The notes beneath the pieces were generated by a model, which had not been told where the DNA came from, searched no databases, and saw only the letters and a program-made list of their open reading frames with translations. The position numbers and the translations under genes were made by a program. A DNA stretch of 64,000 nt from Jaltomata sinuosa (taxonomy: Eukaryota; Streptophyta; Magnoliopsida; Solanales; Solanaceae). The DNA lies in the NCBI GenBank assembly GCA_003996215.1, contig QJPP01001826.1, forward strand, positions 248,001 to 312,000. Direction: 5' to 3'. Position 1 is the first letter of the stretch, and each line of letters starts with the position of its first letter. Positions 1 through 13,000 of the stretch are shown piece by piece.

Positions 1-248
1 ATTTAAGTTTGGATTGATAATTGACAATTTATTTATTAGCTTAGTAGATTGAGCTATATAGCTTTTGATTTATAAGTTAAAAGTAATAAGTTAGTAGAAA
101 TTTTAACTTATGCCTTTTGGTTTATTTTTATATTTTTACATTTTTACCTTAAAAATAAGTGATTAAAAGTACATTTTTATTTTATTTAAAAGTGCTTAAA
201 AGTGTTTTTGACTTAAAAACACTTAAAATAAGTCAATCCAAATAGGCC
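1..248. mobile_element. MITE-like repeat cut by the window edge
   Basis: The window opens with GTTTGGATTGA near base 7, and the inverse TCAATCCAAA lies at about 234-243, followed by a GGCCC end. Between them is AT-rich sequence with AAAAGTGCTTAAAAGTG-type runs. This is the layout of a small non-autonomous DNA transposon. The left boundary may lie outside the window, so no target duplication can be checked. Confidence 0.35.
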
Positions 249-354
249 CTTAGTTCATTTCAATCCATCAAAGTTTGAACTTATACCTAGCCAAATTGAT
301 TCATGAGAAATTTTATCAAAATATTTTAAAAAAAGATATTTTTCTTATTTGATA

Positions 355-1017
355 GGGTGGAAATCATTTACACCCCTCAACTTTGTTTTAAAAGTCAAAC
401 TCTCCCCTCAACTTTGAAAAATAATCATTCTCCCCCCTTTTTCCTAATTTATTTTCCTAAATATCTATTCTACCCTTACATTATCAATTATTATCTTCTT
501 TTTTTTTTTACTTCTTTAAAATTATGATATTTTTGTTTTTTAATCTATATAACAAATTGTCTATAAAAATACTATTTTTGCTGAAAAAAAAGAAGGAAAA
601 AATTTGATTGAATATAAAAGCTAATGTCGTTCTATAATAAAATAAAGGAACATAATTAAAAAATAATTTTATTAATAATAATAAAAACTATAATATAATA
701 AAATTTATAAATATATTTTGATGCATGTAACAAGAAAATAATTAATAAAAATAAAATTATATTTTATTTTAAAAAATCTTAAAAAAATATTTATTTATAT
801 TATAAATAAATTTTAAATTATATTAGAAAATATTTCATCATTGACAATCAAAATTCGTTTATCTATATAGACAGTATAGAATAAGAGATAAGTGAAAGTT
901 AAAGAAATATGCAGGAGCGTATCTAAGAGTGGGCGAGGGTATTCACCCGAATTCCCTCGATAAAAAATTATATTGTATATAAAAGGTATTTTTTTAATTT
1001 TAGTGTGTGTGTATATA

Positions 1018-1069
<52 letters not shown>

Positions 1070-1469
1070 AATTCATTTAATACAGGAGTAGAGGTTGGCT
1101 CAGTGATTTAGGAGGTTCAAAATTCATCTTGAGATTTCAAGTTTAAATTCATATATATACATATATATTTAATGCATATGATATTAGAATAATAATTATA
1201 AAAAATAATATTTAATTTTACAATAAATTTATAAAAGAATTATTCTACTTATAATAGTAATGAACTAAAATAAAAAACTATAAATACTTAGATTAAAAAA
1301 TAAAATATTACATATAATATAATATATATTTTTTTACATAAATGGAGAAATGAATGTCAAGGATAAAATAGACATTACATATGATAAAGGAGGGAGAATG
1401 ATTATTTTTCAAAGTTGAGGGGAGAGTTTGATTTTTAAAACAAAGTTGGGGTGTAAATGATTTTCACCC
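355..1469. mobile_element. MULE-type non-autonomous DNA transposon with long terminal inverted repeats
   Basis: The first and last ~85 bases are near-perfect inverted copies of each other. The left end begins GGGTGGAAATCATTTACACC and the right end read in reverse begins GGGTGAAAATCATTTACACC. The element is flanked by an exact 9-bp direct repeat, TATTTGATA, at 346-354 and 1470-1478. Long inverted ends plus a 9-bp target duplication are the signature of Mutator-like elements. The 1.1-kb interior has no transposase reading frame, contains a long (TA)n tract at about 1013-1065, and carries at 912 onward a decayed piece resembling the hAT-like MITE family found intact at 16143. It must have been mobilised in trans. 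Confidence 0.85.
1003..1065. repeat. (GT)n(TA)n microsatellite
   Basis: A short GT run passes into an almost uninterrupted TA dinucleotide tract of about 45 bases inside the MULE-type element. It gives a spurious reading frame rich in Tyr and Ile on the minus strand. Confidence 0.9.
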
Positions 1470-1478
1470 TATTTGATA

Positions 1479-2890
1479 TGTTATATATATAGTCATGATA
1501 ACGAAATACTAATAATTTTATAAAGTACCAAAAAATTACAAAAGAACACATAAATTAATTAAAACTTTTAGTAAGAGTTGGATGGTTGAATTATAACTCA
1601 CATTTTAGCTTATTTCAGCCCAAATAACTCTCGAGCGAATCAATAACACATCCATTTATTAACTTAGCTCATCTTAATCGGTCCAAATTCAACCTAACTA
1701 TCTAGTATTTGTCACCTAAAGTGATTGGTATGGGCCAGGATTCATATAATCCTAAATTATTGGACTGCACGAATTGAATGACCTTGTTTTTGATTAAATA
1801 TTGACCATTTCCAACTACAAGAACAGAGAATGAGAGAAATAACATCTGATTAAATAGCGTTTGGTTATATATTGAAATTATTTTTCGAATGAAAAAAACT
1901 CACAAACTTTCAACTATGCATATCCAAGCACAATTTCAATTTCTCAACACACTTCTTTTAATTTAACTTTAGATACCAAACGCCTACATATAGCAAATAA
2001 CAACAACAATAGATTTGGATCCACATCTAGGTAGCTGTATTCAAATTTTTGACGATAGACTTGTCGTTTGAAGCGGATCTAGAACGAGTTCTATAAATTC
2101 AACTGAACCGTTGTTTTCACATGCATATAATAAGATTACTAAGTTGTTTGAAAGAAAGATTGATGAGAGGACTAACCTTGAAGCTACACTCAGCATGTTG
2201 GCTTCTTCTTCAGTTAGATGGAGCTTTCAGAGAAAATTGACAAGAAATACTAATTACTCTCACACTGCTTCTCAGGCCAATTGGGGTTTTAGATGAATTT
2301 ATTAGCAAGGCTGGACTATGTAGCACATGTGCATTTCTAACTGCACATGTGACAGTAGCTATTTTTTTTTATTATTTGCCGTCCGATATTCGATTTAGGG
2401 TCCGACTAATTCATATTCGTATCAGGAACTTCCACTCTGCCAAATGCGACTTTATACTCTAGTGAAGAATGGAGGGGTACTTACTACTCCACCATTACCT
2501 TTAGTGGTCATGTTAGAGTTATAAGCCTTGGGAATTAAAAAATAAAACTTTTCTTTAAAAAATAAATTATTTCTTAACTTTGAACGATGGACATTTTTCA
2601 TTGCTACGTTTATCCTAATTGAGGTTTTTAAATGCCTATTCTAATTACTTTTACATTATTAATTTTTATCTTTTTATTTTTTACTCATTTAAAATCATGA
2701 TACTATTTTTTATTTTTTTAATCGATATAATGACTTTCCTATAAAAATGGAGTTGCTTTTTTCTTTTCCACTCCATTTTTATGTGTTAACAGAGGAGGGG
2801 TGGGTCTGCGAATAGTATATTTATTTGCGGAGAGCTGCATCTGCCAGCAAATGGGGAAAAGTAAAGAAAACAAAATTTGAAAAATAAGTT
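1479..2890. other. intergenic, no gene seen; one dispersed repeat copy
   Basis: No reading frame here resembles a protein. Bases 2155-2330 contain a segment (CTTGAAGCTACACTCAGCAT and following) that recurs in altered form at about 11020-11175 and 18410-18480, so it is one copy of a low-number dispersed repeat of unknown class. The rest is AT-rich spacer. Confidence 0.5.
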
Positions 2891-3005
2891 ATTAGTGAAA
2901 TCAGAATAGCACACCAGATTTGAGAGGTTAAAAATATTAGTGAAATTAGAATAGCACACCAGATTTGAGTGGTTAAAAATATTAGTGAAATTAGAATAGC
3001 ACACC
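2891..3005. repeat. 45-bp tandem repeat, about 2.6 copies
   Basis: The unit starts ATTAGTGAAATTAGAATAGC and is 45 bases long. Copies begin at 2891, 2936 and 2981, the last being partial; they differ at only a couple of positions, so the array is recent. It produces a repetitive but meaningless frame on the minus strand. Confidence 0.85.
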
Positions 3006-3900
3006 GCTTGGTATATGATTACCCTAAATACGATACAGTTGAATTTATATGAGATCAAGAGCACGCGTCTTATCTAACTCTTTTTAAGTTCGTTGTCTAA
3101 CAGTTTAAATATTGATTGATTGATATGCAAAATAAATAACGCGAAATAAAGAGTAATGGGTATGGATCCGAGTGTTCAAATGTATCTGTAGGCGTTTTTA
3201 GGAACTCTAGTCTTTGCTCCGAAGGTGTCCTTGTATCAATATGTTGGATAAAAACTTAAGTAAAGTAAGAACCATCTTGATGCTCAAGAAAATAATATAT
3301 TGCTATTGTATTGCTAGAATTCAGAATGCCTTTACAAATGAGTGGGGTAAATTATTTATAGGTTACAAAGGTGAAGCATTAACCAATATATAAGAAAGCT
3401 CCAATCGAGCCCCAAAGTACTAAGACCAATAATAGGGGGACACGTGGTGATACCGTTAGTAATGCCAGCTAAATTCCTACGGTGCGCGTTTAGGTCCGTA
3501 AGGGCTTGTTCGCGCACCTGACCCTTACACTTTGTCTCTTTTGTCTTTTTATCCACGCCACATAAGTACGATTCCTCCCTTGTCTTCAACGCGTTTCTTC
3601 CCTTTCCCTCGAGGGTATCTTCCAATAAGCCTTCTGAAACAATCGCTTCTAGAGACGAGGATGTCAGTCCTTCGATTGAGCTCCTTCTTCCCCGGAACAA
3701 ATTAAATTTTAACTGCTTCCACATTTTTTGGTCCTAACAATGACTTGAGGACCGATCCATTCCTCACTTTGTCTCTAGGATTTATGAGGAAGACATTTCG
3801 AACAAGTTGAAGTTCTATCTCCCCTGGTCCCGGAAAACACCACCACACCTAAAGCTGGCTACCTAGGTGCTTACACATACCCTATTTCAATAGGGTTTAG
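3006..3900. other. probable LTR or leader remnant of a Ty3/gypsy element
   Basis: No host gene is seen. GC content rises relative to the flanks. The stretch lies directly upstream of recognisable gypsy protease sequence on the plus strand, so it is probably the 5' LTR and gag region of that decayed element. No LTR boundary or primer binding site could be fixed. Confidence 0.3.
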
Positions 3901-6900
3901 CTACCCCTCAATGTTGAACATGTGATGATAGATCCAGGAAGCTCGACGAACATCATCCACAAATAATTTCTCGAGAAGATGGAGCTATCGAATGAAGTGG
4001 TATCGGTGACCGAGCTATTAGTTGGGTTCAACATGTTTACCGCAACTACTCGAAGAGAGATTCAATGTCACGACCCAAAACTACAAAGGTTGTAATGACA
4101 CCTATCCCAACCCAATTATGGTAGGTAAGCCAAATCGACAAACACGAACAACATAAAATGAAGGCAAACAATAGAACATCGATACAAATATCTAATAATA
4201 ACTCCAAATATCCTCAAAATGGAAAGGAAATAATACATTAGAAATTCCAAGACTCGGTTATTACAAGTACAAGAGCGACTTCTAAAATCAAATGTCAAAA
4301 CTGAAATATCAAAATTATCCAGCAAGTAGATGAGACAGAAATAAAAGATAGAAGAAACTGGATCAATCTCTAAAGTTAAGAGCTCACCATAATTTCAAAT
4401 AATATCCAGAAGCACGAAATTTGGTCGTGGGATCCACTCTACCAGAATTTACATCAGAAGGATGCGGAAAAGTAGGAGTGAGAACGGTCCACTTGTATTG
4501 AGTAGGCATCATAGCCGACTGGCCTTAAGTAGATACTATATCGAATAAAGAATACTAAAATAACCATGCGCGCAGAAAAGTTTCAGCAATTCAATATCAA
4601 TAAATAGTATAGTTTATCTCAATCACAACAACAATCCAAATGATAATGCAATGCAATGATATGCAATAGTCAATGCATATCGATATCCACCCTCTCCAGT
4701 AGTGTGCTGTGAGATGAGACCTATGAGAAATTCACAAGATTCATATATCATGCTCGGAATTGAACCTGGACTAAAATAAATATCAATGACTCAGACTCAA
4801 ATCGAGACTAATAATCAGTATCAATGACCTGAACTCGAATTGGAACCAAAATCATATGTTTCTTTCTTTTCATTTCTTTCAAAACATTTATCAGTCAATT
4901 ATTTTCATGTATCATGAAATGAATGAATATGCATAAAAACGAAAGTAAAAGTAAGCCAGATGCAACAAATATGTCCAAAATCTCATAATCATAACAAATC
5001 CATGAACGCAGGCCACGAGCCTTAATATCAAGCTAGGAATCTAAGTTCCTTGTCAGCCAAAATAATATAAGCCTCAAATTGGACATCACAATGATAATTC
5101 ATCTTATTTAGTACTCAAATCCACAAATTCATCCAACCCATAGCATGTTTTACACGATAAGTCCTCACTCAAGCAAAGTCTGAAGAAAGTCAAGTCATAA
5201 CTTGCCTCGAAGCTGAATCGCAAGCCTCTACATGATCACACATGATCCATCCCTTTTTGAATGACTTTCGACGCACCCAATCTACCAATAACAAGTTATA
5301 CATGTAACATGAGTCCAACAATACTCATATTGCTATGGTTCTAATCTGAATTCAAAAAGTCCACCCCAATCCCATAAGGCAAAAATTAGAATTTTATTAG
5401 AAAATTAATTTACCAAAAGCGTAAGGAGTTCAAATATAAAATTTCATTGAATGCAGAGTTAAAATTGACCCTGAAATCATCAAAAACCATTCTAACTTTA
5501 CAGAAAAAACCTCAAAATTTCAAGTTGAAAATCAAAATTCGAAGGTGAAATTATAAAATAAATTGAAAAGTGTATAGAAGAAGTATAAGAAACTTACCTA
5601 ATGATTAAACCTCGAAAATCCTCTTTTGAGTCTCCCAAAATCGAGCTCTCAAATTCCAAAAATTGAGTTATGGGGATTTGAGTCAAAAATGAGATTTTAA
5701 AATAGTGCCAGCAATTCCTTCTTCGCGAACGCCGGACTGCCATCGCATTCACGAAGACCCCCGACCTGAACTCATCGCGTTCGCGATAGACTAGTTATGT
5801 TCGCGTAGAACAAAATGCCCCGCCCGGACTCAGACCAATAACCCTTCCCAAACGCGGGCCTCCATCGCGAACATAAAGACCAACCTCCTCCCTACTTCGC
5901 GAACGTAACGCCCTCCTCGCAAAAGCGAAGAAGAAATTCAGTTGGCACCAGCAACCAACCTCAACCAATTTTTTTTTGAATTGACCCTCATAATTCACAC
6001 AAAATTCCGTGAACACAAACCAAATATGCTACTAAACTAAAATTGATAATCCGATCTCAATGAAATCATTTTATTTACCAACGCAGGATGTTATCAATGA
6101 ATGTTGATCGAAGTTAACAGTATACTAAAACTTTCAAAATGCAAAACTCAGGTAGAACTTAACCAAACACCTGGATAACTGTGTCACCCACTCTCGCAGA
6201 CTACAAATACCATAATACAATTATGAAAAAGGGTAAAATAATCAAAATGCATAAAAATCTAAAATTCACTATGAGGGTTATTACATTCAACTGACCACAA
6301 ATGCTGAAGGAGTGGTCGAGCTTACCTAGTTTGTTGTCCTTGATGGAGACATGGCCCAAGGGATACGATGGAGACACGGGATACAATGTCATCCCGAAAA
6401 AATCGTGGATACACGCGATGAGAGTAGTTCCCTTAACGTTCCATCAAGTGATGAAGTTCCCAACACTATTCGGGATTAGACTAATTAAGGGTGACTTGTT
6501 GGTCGCGAAAGAGATATATGTCATATCTGCGACCAAAAGTCTGCGAGCAATTATAAAAATCGGAGTCCTTTCTCAGGAATGACATCGAGGAAAGGATTCT
6601 GAAGGCTGCTGAGACAAATAAGGAGCAATATCAGGTACCAAGATCCTTCTACATCTCAAATGATCGGGGATGTGACTAAATCTATGGTAGAAGAGCTCAA
6701 ACAAGTCATCCTTTTAATCAATTTCCCAGAGAGAAAAGTATATTTGGGCACATAACTGAGTCCCGAGGTAAAAAACAAGCTCACTAATTTTCTTAAATCT
6801 AATGCCGACTGTTTCACTTGATCCCATCTTGATATAACATGTATCTCGCCAGATTTAGCTATCCACAAGCCCTAGTGAAGCAAAAGAGGCATCCCATTTC

Positions 6901-7306
6901 AGAGGAGAAAAACATGTTTGTGAAGGAAAAGGTGGCCAGACTGCTAAAGATAGGTTCAATCCGGAAAGTAAGCTATCTAGAATGGTTGGAGAACATGGTC
7001 ATGGTACCTAAGAAGCAAAATAAGTTTAGAATGTGCATCGATTTCAATGCGAATAAAGCATATCCGAAAGACTTTTTTCCGATGCCGAACATCAATCGAA
7101 TGATCGATATCACGACCGAGCATGAAATAATGAGTTTCCTTGATTCGTACTCCAGGTATAACTAGATTCAAATGGACCCGGAGGACCAGGAGAAAACTTG
7201 TTTTGTCACTAGCTATGACACATATTGTTACAGTATGATGTCCTTTGGTTTAATGAATGGTGGTGCAACTTATCAAAGGCTGGTAAACAAGATGTTCGAA
7301 AACAGA
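3900..7306 (+). pseudogene. decayed Ty3/gypsy pol (protease to reverse transcriptase), split by a solo LTR
   Basis: Bases 3920-4065 translate with the gypsy protease motif IDPGSSTN (canonical pattern D-G/P-G-S-S-x-N) and continue to TTRREIQ. The frame resumes after the 4066-6285 insertion with LTTNAEG. Further on come SWIHAMRVVP and FHQVMKFPT (about 6400-6470), then the reverse transcriptase start with VKQKRHPISEEK (about 6875), VPKKQNKFRMCIDF, FPMPNINRMID and, around 7200-7300, QEKTCFVTSYDTYCYSMM and YQRLVNKMFEN. Several stops and frame changes interrupt it, and RNase H and integrase are absent. It is a non-functional relic. Confidence 0.85.
4066..6285 (+). mobile_element. 2.2-kb solo LTR nested in the gypsy pol relic
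   Basis: The segment starts TGTCACGACCC and ends GGGTTATTACA, so it has LTR-type TG...CA ends. It is bounded by an identical 5-bp duplication TTCAA at 4061-4065 and 6286-6290. Deleting it together with one TTCAA joins the protease reading frame of the host element without a break, which confirms both borders. There is no second LTR and no internal coding sequence, so it is best read as a solo LTR left by unequal recombination. Short reading frames inside it have no recognisable product. Confidence 0.85.
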
Positions 7307-7319
7307 TTGACTGCTAGTT

Positions 7320-7614
7320 CTTGATATCTTAGAGTCATTTACTCAATGTTGTATTTCAAAAAAATGTTGTACCTTTCTAATTCAGAGTTATATGTTTTAT
7401 TCTTAATAGCTCATGACCCGTGACATCAGTTCTTGAGGTTGTAGAGTATAGTTTCAGGTTATAGTACTTTGAAATATATCTCATTTTTATATTATTTTGT
7501 TGTACTCTATTTTTTGTCATAATGGCTTGATAATGTGGTTACTTTTTAATTGATTCAACTGATGAGTAGGGGTTAGGTGTCATCATGGCTTAATGAGATT
7601 TTAGATCGTGACAT
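7320..7614 (-). mobile_element. LTR fragment in inverse orientation, related to the 4066-6285 LTR
   Basis: Read on the minus strand from 7614 it begins TGTCACGATCTAAAATC and continues with ATGATGACACCTAACCCC, matching the first ~45 bases of the solo LTR at 4066 with several substitutions. It abuts the end of the gypsy reverse transcriptase relic, so it probably truncated that element. Confidence 0.6.
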
Positions 7615-7858
7615 TTATACTATAACCCCTTTCTCTCTATTTTGATTTATAATGAGCTACTAGAGTTAAAGATCTAGAAAAGAAATTGAGTTTGGCTAAA
7701 AGGCCACAACTTTTGAAATGAAAACCTATTTGAAAACACATGTAATCTATTTTCGTGCCCATAAAACACAATGTAAGACTATGTACTCTATTATCGTATC
7801 ATTAAAACACAAAGTAAAGGATGTGTTTTTTATTGTTGTAAAAAGACTTTGTATCGTT

Positions 7859-10082
7859 CTATTGTTGAAAGCTAATACTTTTATATGTAGTGAAACCTCC
7901 ATCAACCACCAGATTTTGGCCACTAACATACTTGGCATCATCACTAGCCAAATACAAAGCAGCATTGGCCACATCAATGGCCTCACAATAGGCTCCTTTT
8001 AACTCACTTAAATTGCGTAAAATTTTGTCAATGTGTTGAGCCTCCAGTCGGGGAAACATCACTTTCATGTGTTCAACAACTAATGGTGTTAAAATACCAA
8101 ATGGTGAAATGCAGTTGATTCTGATTCCATTCTTACATAACTCCGACATTACAGATCTCATAATTCCGATAATGCCAAATTTGGATGTCGAATATGTGGG
8201 GTCCGCCATACCTCCCATCACGCCAGCAACGCTAGATGTGCACAAAATGGAACCTCTTTGTCTCGGAATCATCACCCGGGTAGCGTGCTTGATTCCTGCC
8301 AACACACCTCCAATGTTGACAGCCATGACACGATTGAGCACACTGAGGTCAAGGTCAACGATGCTCGGTGGAGAATGACATATTATACCTATATATAGAG
8401 AGATGAATTTAGATTTTTTAAAAAGATTTCTCTATACATTATGGTGAAGCGATCAAATTACTTATAAGGTGCCTAATTACAAGTATGTTTTGACGATAAT
8501 CATTTACTACCTTATAAAAATGATGAGTAACTAATTTGCTATTCAATGTTAATTAAACCAAATTTAAGTGTAAAAATATTTATAATTAGCGCACATAACT
8601 TAAATCAGTTACTTACATTTTGAAAGAATTAAAAAGTATTGGAGTAATATCTAAATCCAATGATTTAAAACAAAATCAAGATAAAGGATCTCAAAACAAG
8701 GAATATCATTTTTAATTGTCTTAATAATTGAATCAGACTGAAAAATCCAAATCAATTTTAAATGAGACAAACAAAAATAGAGAAAGAATTGTCCAATAAA
8801 TGAAATTTGCCAAAAAAAATAAATAAATTTAAAATTGCTTAAAAGCTATCAACTTGAGTTATGAGAGAACAAATGATTTCTTTTTCATCAGGAAAAAGAA
8901 GAAGAAAAAGACTTGCCTTTTGGAAATATATTTCATGATAATACAAAAATTGACAAAATAGTCCCTTATATTTGAGGGTTGGTTCAAAATAGTTCCTTGA
9001 ATATGTACTAAATAGTAGTTCTGATCTATTAAATTTATCAAAAATTTATATGTTTAGTCTCTGTCAAATATTTACCAAACTTTGTCGGTTAGATTCTATA
9101 GGAACTACGGAAAAAAAGTTAGCAGGAACTCACTCTTAGAGGTATAGCTTTTGTATTTCTGCTCTAGAGCAGCTTTTTGAGTTGTAATTTCTGCTCTCTT
9201 TTTTTGGTGACTAGTGTAATTTTTTGCATTGCATATTTTAAAATATGATAAAACTTTGGTGTTTATGGTTAACTTTTTCACGATTTTCATCAAATCTAAC
9301 GAACATAAATTGTTGGATATTTGACAAAAACTAAAAATATTAATTTTAGACAAACATTAAGGATCAAAATTGTTCGATACATACTTAAGGGACTACTTCA
9401 AATCAAAACTACCTTGTGTTTGAGGGATCATTTGTGTCATGTTCTCTTAAAAGAAATTGTAGTCTGGATATATACCTGCATTGTTGTACATGCATTGGAG
9501 ACGTCGGATTCTTTCGTGACATCGCAGACCACAAAGAAGGCGTTGGGTCCGAGCTCGGAGGCCGTTTCTTGGCCGAGCTGCTTTTGTACATCTGCTATTA
9601 TGACTTTGGCCCCGTTATTGATGAATTTTATCGCAGTTTCTTTTCCAATGCCGCTTGCTGCTCCTGTTATTAGCGCCACTTTGCCTTCTAGTTTCCTTAT
9701 ATTCACAAAATTTACTTTCAGCTTAGTTTAGATGAGTTTAAGTTAAGTACACTGTCAGTGTAAGAAATTTTTTATATAGCATGTCATAATTTGTCTTATT
9801 TTTTTTAATTACAAATCTCACGTTTTAATTAAGAAGTCTAATTACCTGTGAATATCCTTAAAAAGTTAAATACTTACCTAACGTATAATAGTTTTATATT
9901 GACGATGTATATAACTTTACAATTGAATAACCAAGGTGATTGATGCCTTTTGAAAAGAAAACAGGGTTGAAAAATGTTGCTATAAACAGCTTTGAGGGAG
10001 TAATTTATAGATGAGACCTTTCTGTGCTAGTAGAGAACGCCTTATTGAAGGTTTGAAGCAGCAAGGATCTGGAAATGACCAT
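7859..10082 (-). pseudogene. short-chain dehydrogenase/reductase gene, likely inactivated
   Basis: Three exons on the minus strand. Exon 1 (10018-10082) starts ATG and encodes a Ser/Arg-rich 21-residue leader. Exon 2 (9476-9695) holds the NAD(P) site TGAASGIG and ends within MYNNAG (the NNAG motif). Exon 3 (7859-8388) holds CTSSVAGV (catalytic Ser) and YSTSK (catalytic Tyr/Lys) and ends at a stop. Splice sites read CAG/GTATAT and TATAG/GT. The order matches the classical SDR110C group of plants (tropinone-reductase, xanthoxin-dehydrogenase and zerumbone-synthase relatives); the substrate cannot be told. In exon 2 the sequence jumps from DVSNA directly to MYNNAG and into another frame: about 40 bases present in relatives are missing, which shifts the frame upstream of the active site. 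Either a pseudogene or an assembly error. Confidence 0.75.
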
Positions 10083-13000
10083 ATTGCCCCTGGAGTTAAG
10101 TTATTAAGACAAAAAAAGAAAAGAAAAAAGAGACGCATGTAAATATAAGTTAGTTCGAGTAAATGTTAGCCTAAAAAGAGAAATGTATAAGGTATGGAAA
10201 GAAAAGTACACCCACCAATGACCTTGTCTTTTGATCAATTTTCACCAATACAACACCATCTATTTCAATTGGAGAAGGGCCAAATTCACCATTCTACTTT
10301 TCAAATGTTGTTTACATCTAAGCTTCGCTATACTATCGAGACAAAATTGTCTTTACCGCTAGCAAAGTAATAAAATCTCACATGGTCTGACATTTTGATG
10401 AGATGGAAGCCATATGACATGTTACCTCACCGGTACCCTCCAAATTTTAAAAGTAATCCTTCTTTTCTAAATAGACTAAACAAGACATAGTGCGGAGACG
10501 ACTTGTTAAGTGTCCCATATATTAGAAAAATTAATAATCGGGAAACAAAAACAAAGAAAGGTTTGAGGCGTGAGAACGACTTTCCTTAAAGAAGATATTA
10601 CCCGTATACTGATTTGGAGAAAATACAAATAATCTTCTTCAGGATACAAAAGCACATCCAACTTTTATTTAAATTTAAATGCAAACAAACTGAATTTCAA
10701 TTTAGTCACATAATTAAAATAAATATTTATAAGGTCCGATCCACGCCCTGCCCAAGGCCAAGCCCAAATATTTGATATTCAAAATATATTATATACACAC
10801 TCATACTTGTGTGTATTGTTAATCAAAACATCCTATCAAGGATTGACTTATAAAGTCATTGCTAAGGGACTAGACCACATCATATCACATTTTCCAAATA
10901 TAACTAACTACTATTTTTTTTACACCATATTGGTTGAGTAAATGAGATGTTGTCTCTTTATTTATATGATTTTAGATCCGCCTCTCATAATCTCGTTTTT
11001 AAGAGGATTGAGTCAGGATACTAACCTTGAAGATATTCTCAGCATGTTGGCTTTTTCTTCGGAGAAAATTGATAAGTAAATACTCACTCTCTCAGGGCAA
11101 TTAGGTTAGGTTTTGAATTCAGCAGGCTGGGGAGTCTAAATATATAAGCATGTAAAACCGCACATGTTAAAAATATCTAAAGCTTGGATTTGATTTGATT
11201 TTCTTTCCGGAAAAAAACAACTCAAAATGGACCATAAACACTCCTAGTGTAGGCCTTCACTATTCTCTCTACCCCACCCACCCACAAATAAATTAGGACT
11301 TTGGAGGTTGTTAAGATATTTAGTTTAATGTTATAGTCCATCTCTTATATTTTGTTTTACGTAATTTTCTTATTAGTCCGTTCTGAAACAAATTAAACTA
11401 TATAGATGATCAAAGTCACTCAACTTATAATAATTGATTGATCAAAGTCAATTTACTTTGTTTGATCTTTCAAAAGTCATTCAACTTTGACAAGTTAGCT
11501 TTTATAATCATTTTAGTCGAAAATATTATTTTTCATACTTATTTAATGACATGATAGCAGTAAATTTTAGAGAAAAAAATATTTTAAAGATACTTAATCA
11601 TGTTAGTTGAAACTCTCTAGTTGCCTCTTTTGCTTGACTAATTCAGCACAATCCTAATCGTCCTTATTCTTCAAAAATTGGCAAGAGCTACAAATAGAGC
11701 ATTGTAATATATCATACTCTTTTGCAGTGTGTTAAGTTGGGTACCAAATAATGGAAAATCATGGGCAGTTAGGACCATTCGTTGTTTGGCAAAGTTTTAA
11801 AGTGAATTCATCTACTTGAGGCATAGAGCTAGGGTGGCCTAACTCTTTGGACTTTAATTTGCATGTAAAAAAGGTTGCCAACTTAGAGCCGTTTCGATTA
11901 TATATGACAAAATTTATATGATGTAGAATTTTCCGTCTCTACATGATAGTGTCTAAAAATCTTAGTGAGAGACAGGAATATCTGACATAATATGGATGAT
12001 ATATATATACACAATATATTTTTTTTTTAGGTGTTGGTTCCTCATATATACATGATATAATATATATTTTACATATCTTTCACATACAATTGACTTACAT
12101 ATATAATTTCAAAACACATATATTAGATTTAATTGATCACACATACAGTTGATATCTTCACATACATACACATACATCCAGCTTATGCTTTAAAGCGCTT
12201 CCACATACATTCAACACTATATATATACACATACAATTAAAATCAAATATTGTATTAGGACGATTTCAATTAAGATTAAATATTATATGCACGTAGATGC
12301 AGTGTATTTTGCTACATTTTAAAAAATACAAAATCTCCCTATGTACTGCACTTATGAAAATTTTCCATTATAAATAGTTGATAAACACTATGTACTGATA
12401 AACACTTTTAAATGTTGACATTGATTTTACAAATAAGTAATTATATATTTAAATAAAAGTGTTGAATCTCAAAAAATTTATCTTCCAATGTGAATGTCAA
12501 TAACTTGTTCTTGTCGTACATGAAATAGAACTTAGTGGTAACAATTTTAGATTACCAAACAATGAAAATTTTAAAAAAATATTACATTAACCTTGAATGT
12601 TTTCCTAAAATATTATACAAATCTTTGTGAATAATAAAGATAGATACAAGATGGTTGCAATACCATCGTCACAAACAAATTCAAATTGAAAACTTTTAAG
12701 GAATTCATTATAAAGTTCAAAAGTGTATTAGAAAATTTGGTTTATGAAGTCGCCTTTGATTTTGTCATATTAAAAAAATTATTTTTGCCTCTATGGCCCA
12801 ATAAATATAAAGTAACACAAGGGGTTGTATTAATTTTTTTAACACAGCATAATGTATTGATATTCCACTATCAATTATACAAATCTATTAAAGTTTTACC
12901 AAAAAATTACAAAAAGTCAGAAAAGTAAACCACCAGAGGATGGGGTAGTTACAAACAAAGTGGGCATAAGCTTGACTAATCAACTTGATCAACTGTACAG

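Noticed and set aside
813..1076. Open frame of repeated Tyr-Ile on the minus strand
   Set aside because: It is the translation of the (TA)n microsatellite inside the MULE-type element.
3356..3724. 122-residue minus-strand frame
   Set aside because: No domain seen, and it lies in what is probably the LTR or leader of a plus-strand gypsy element.
12686..12928. 80-residue frame in the gene-poor spacer
   Set aside because: Lys/Phe/Leu-rich composition expected by chance in AT-rich DNA; no domain, splice or promoter context.
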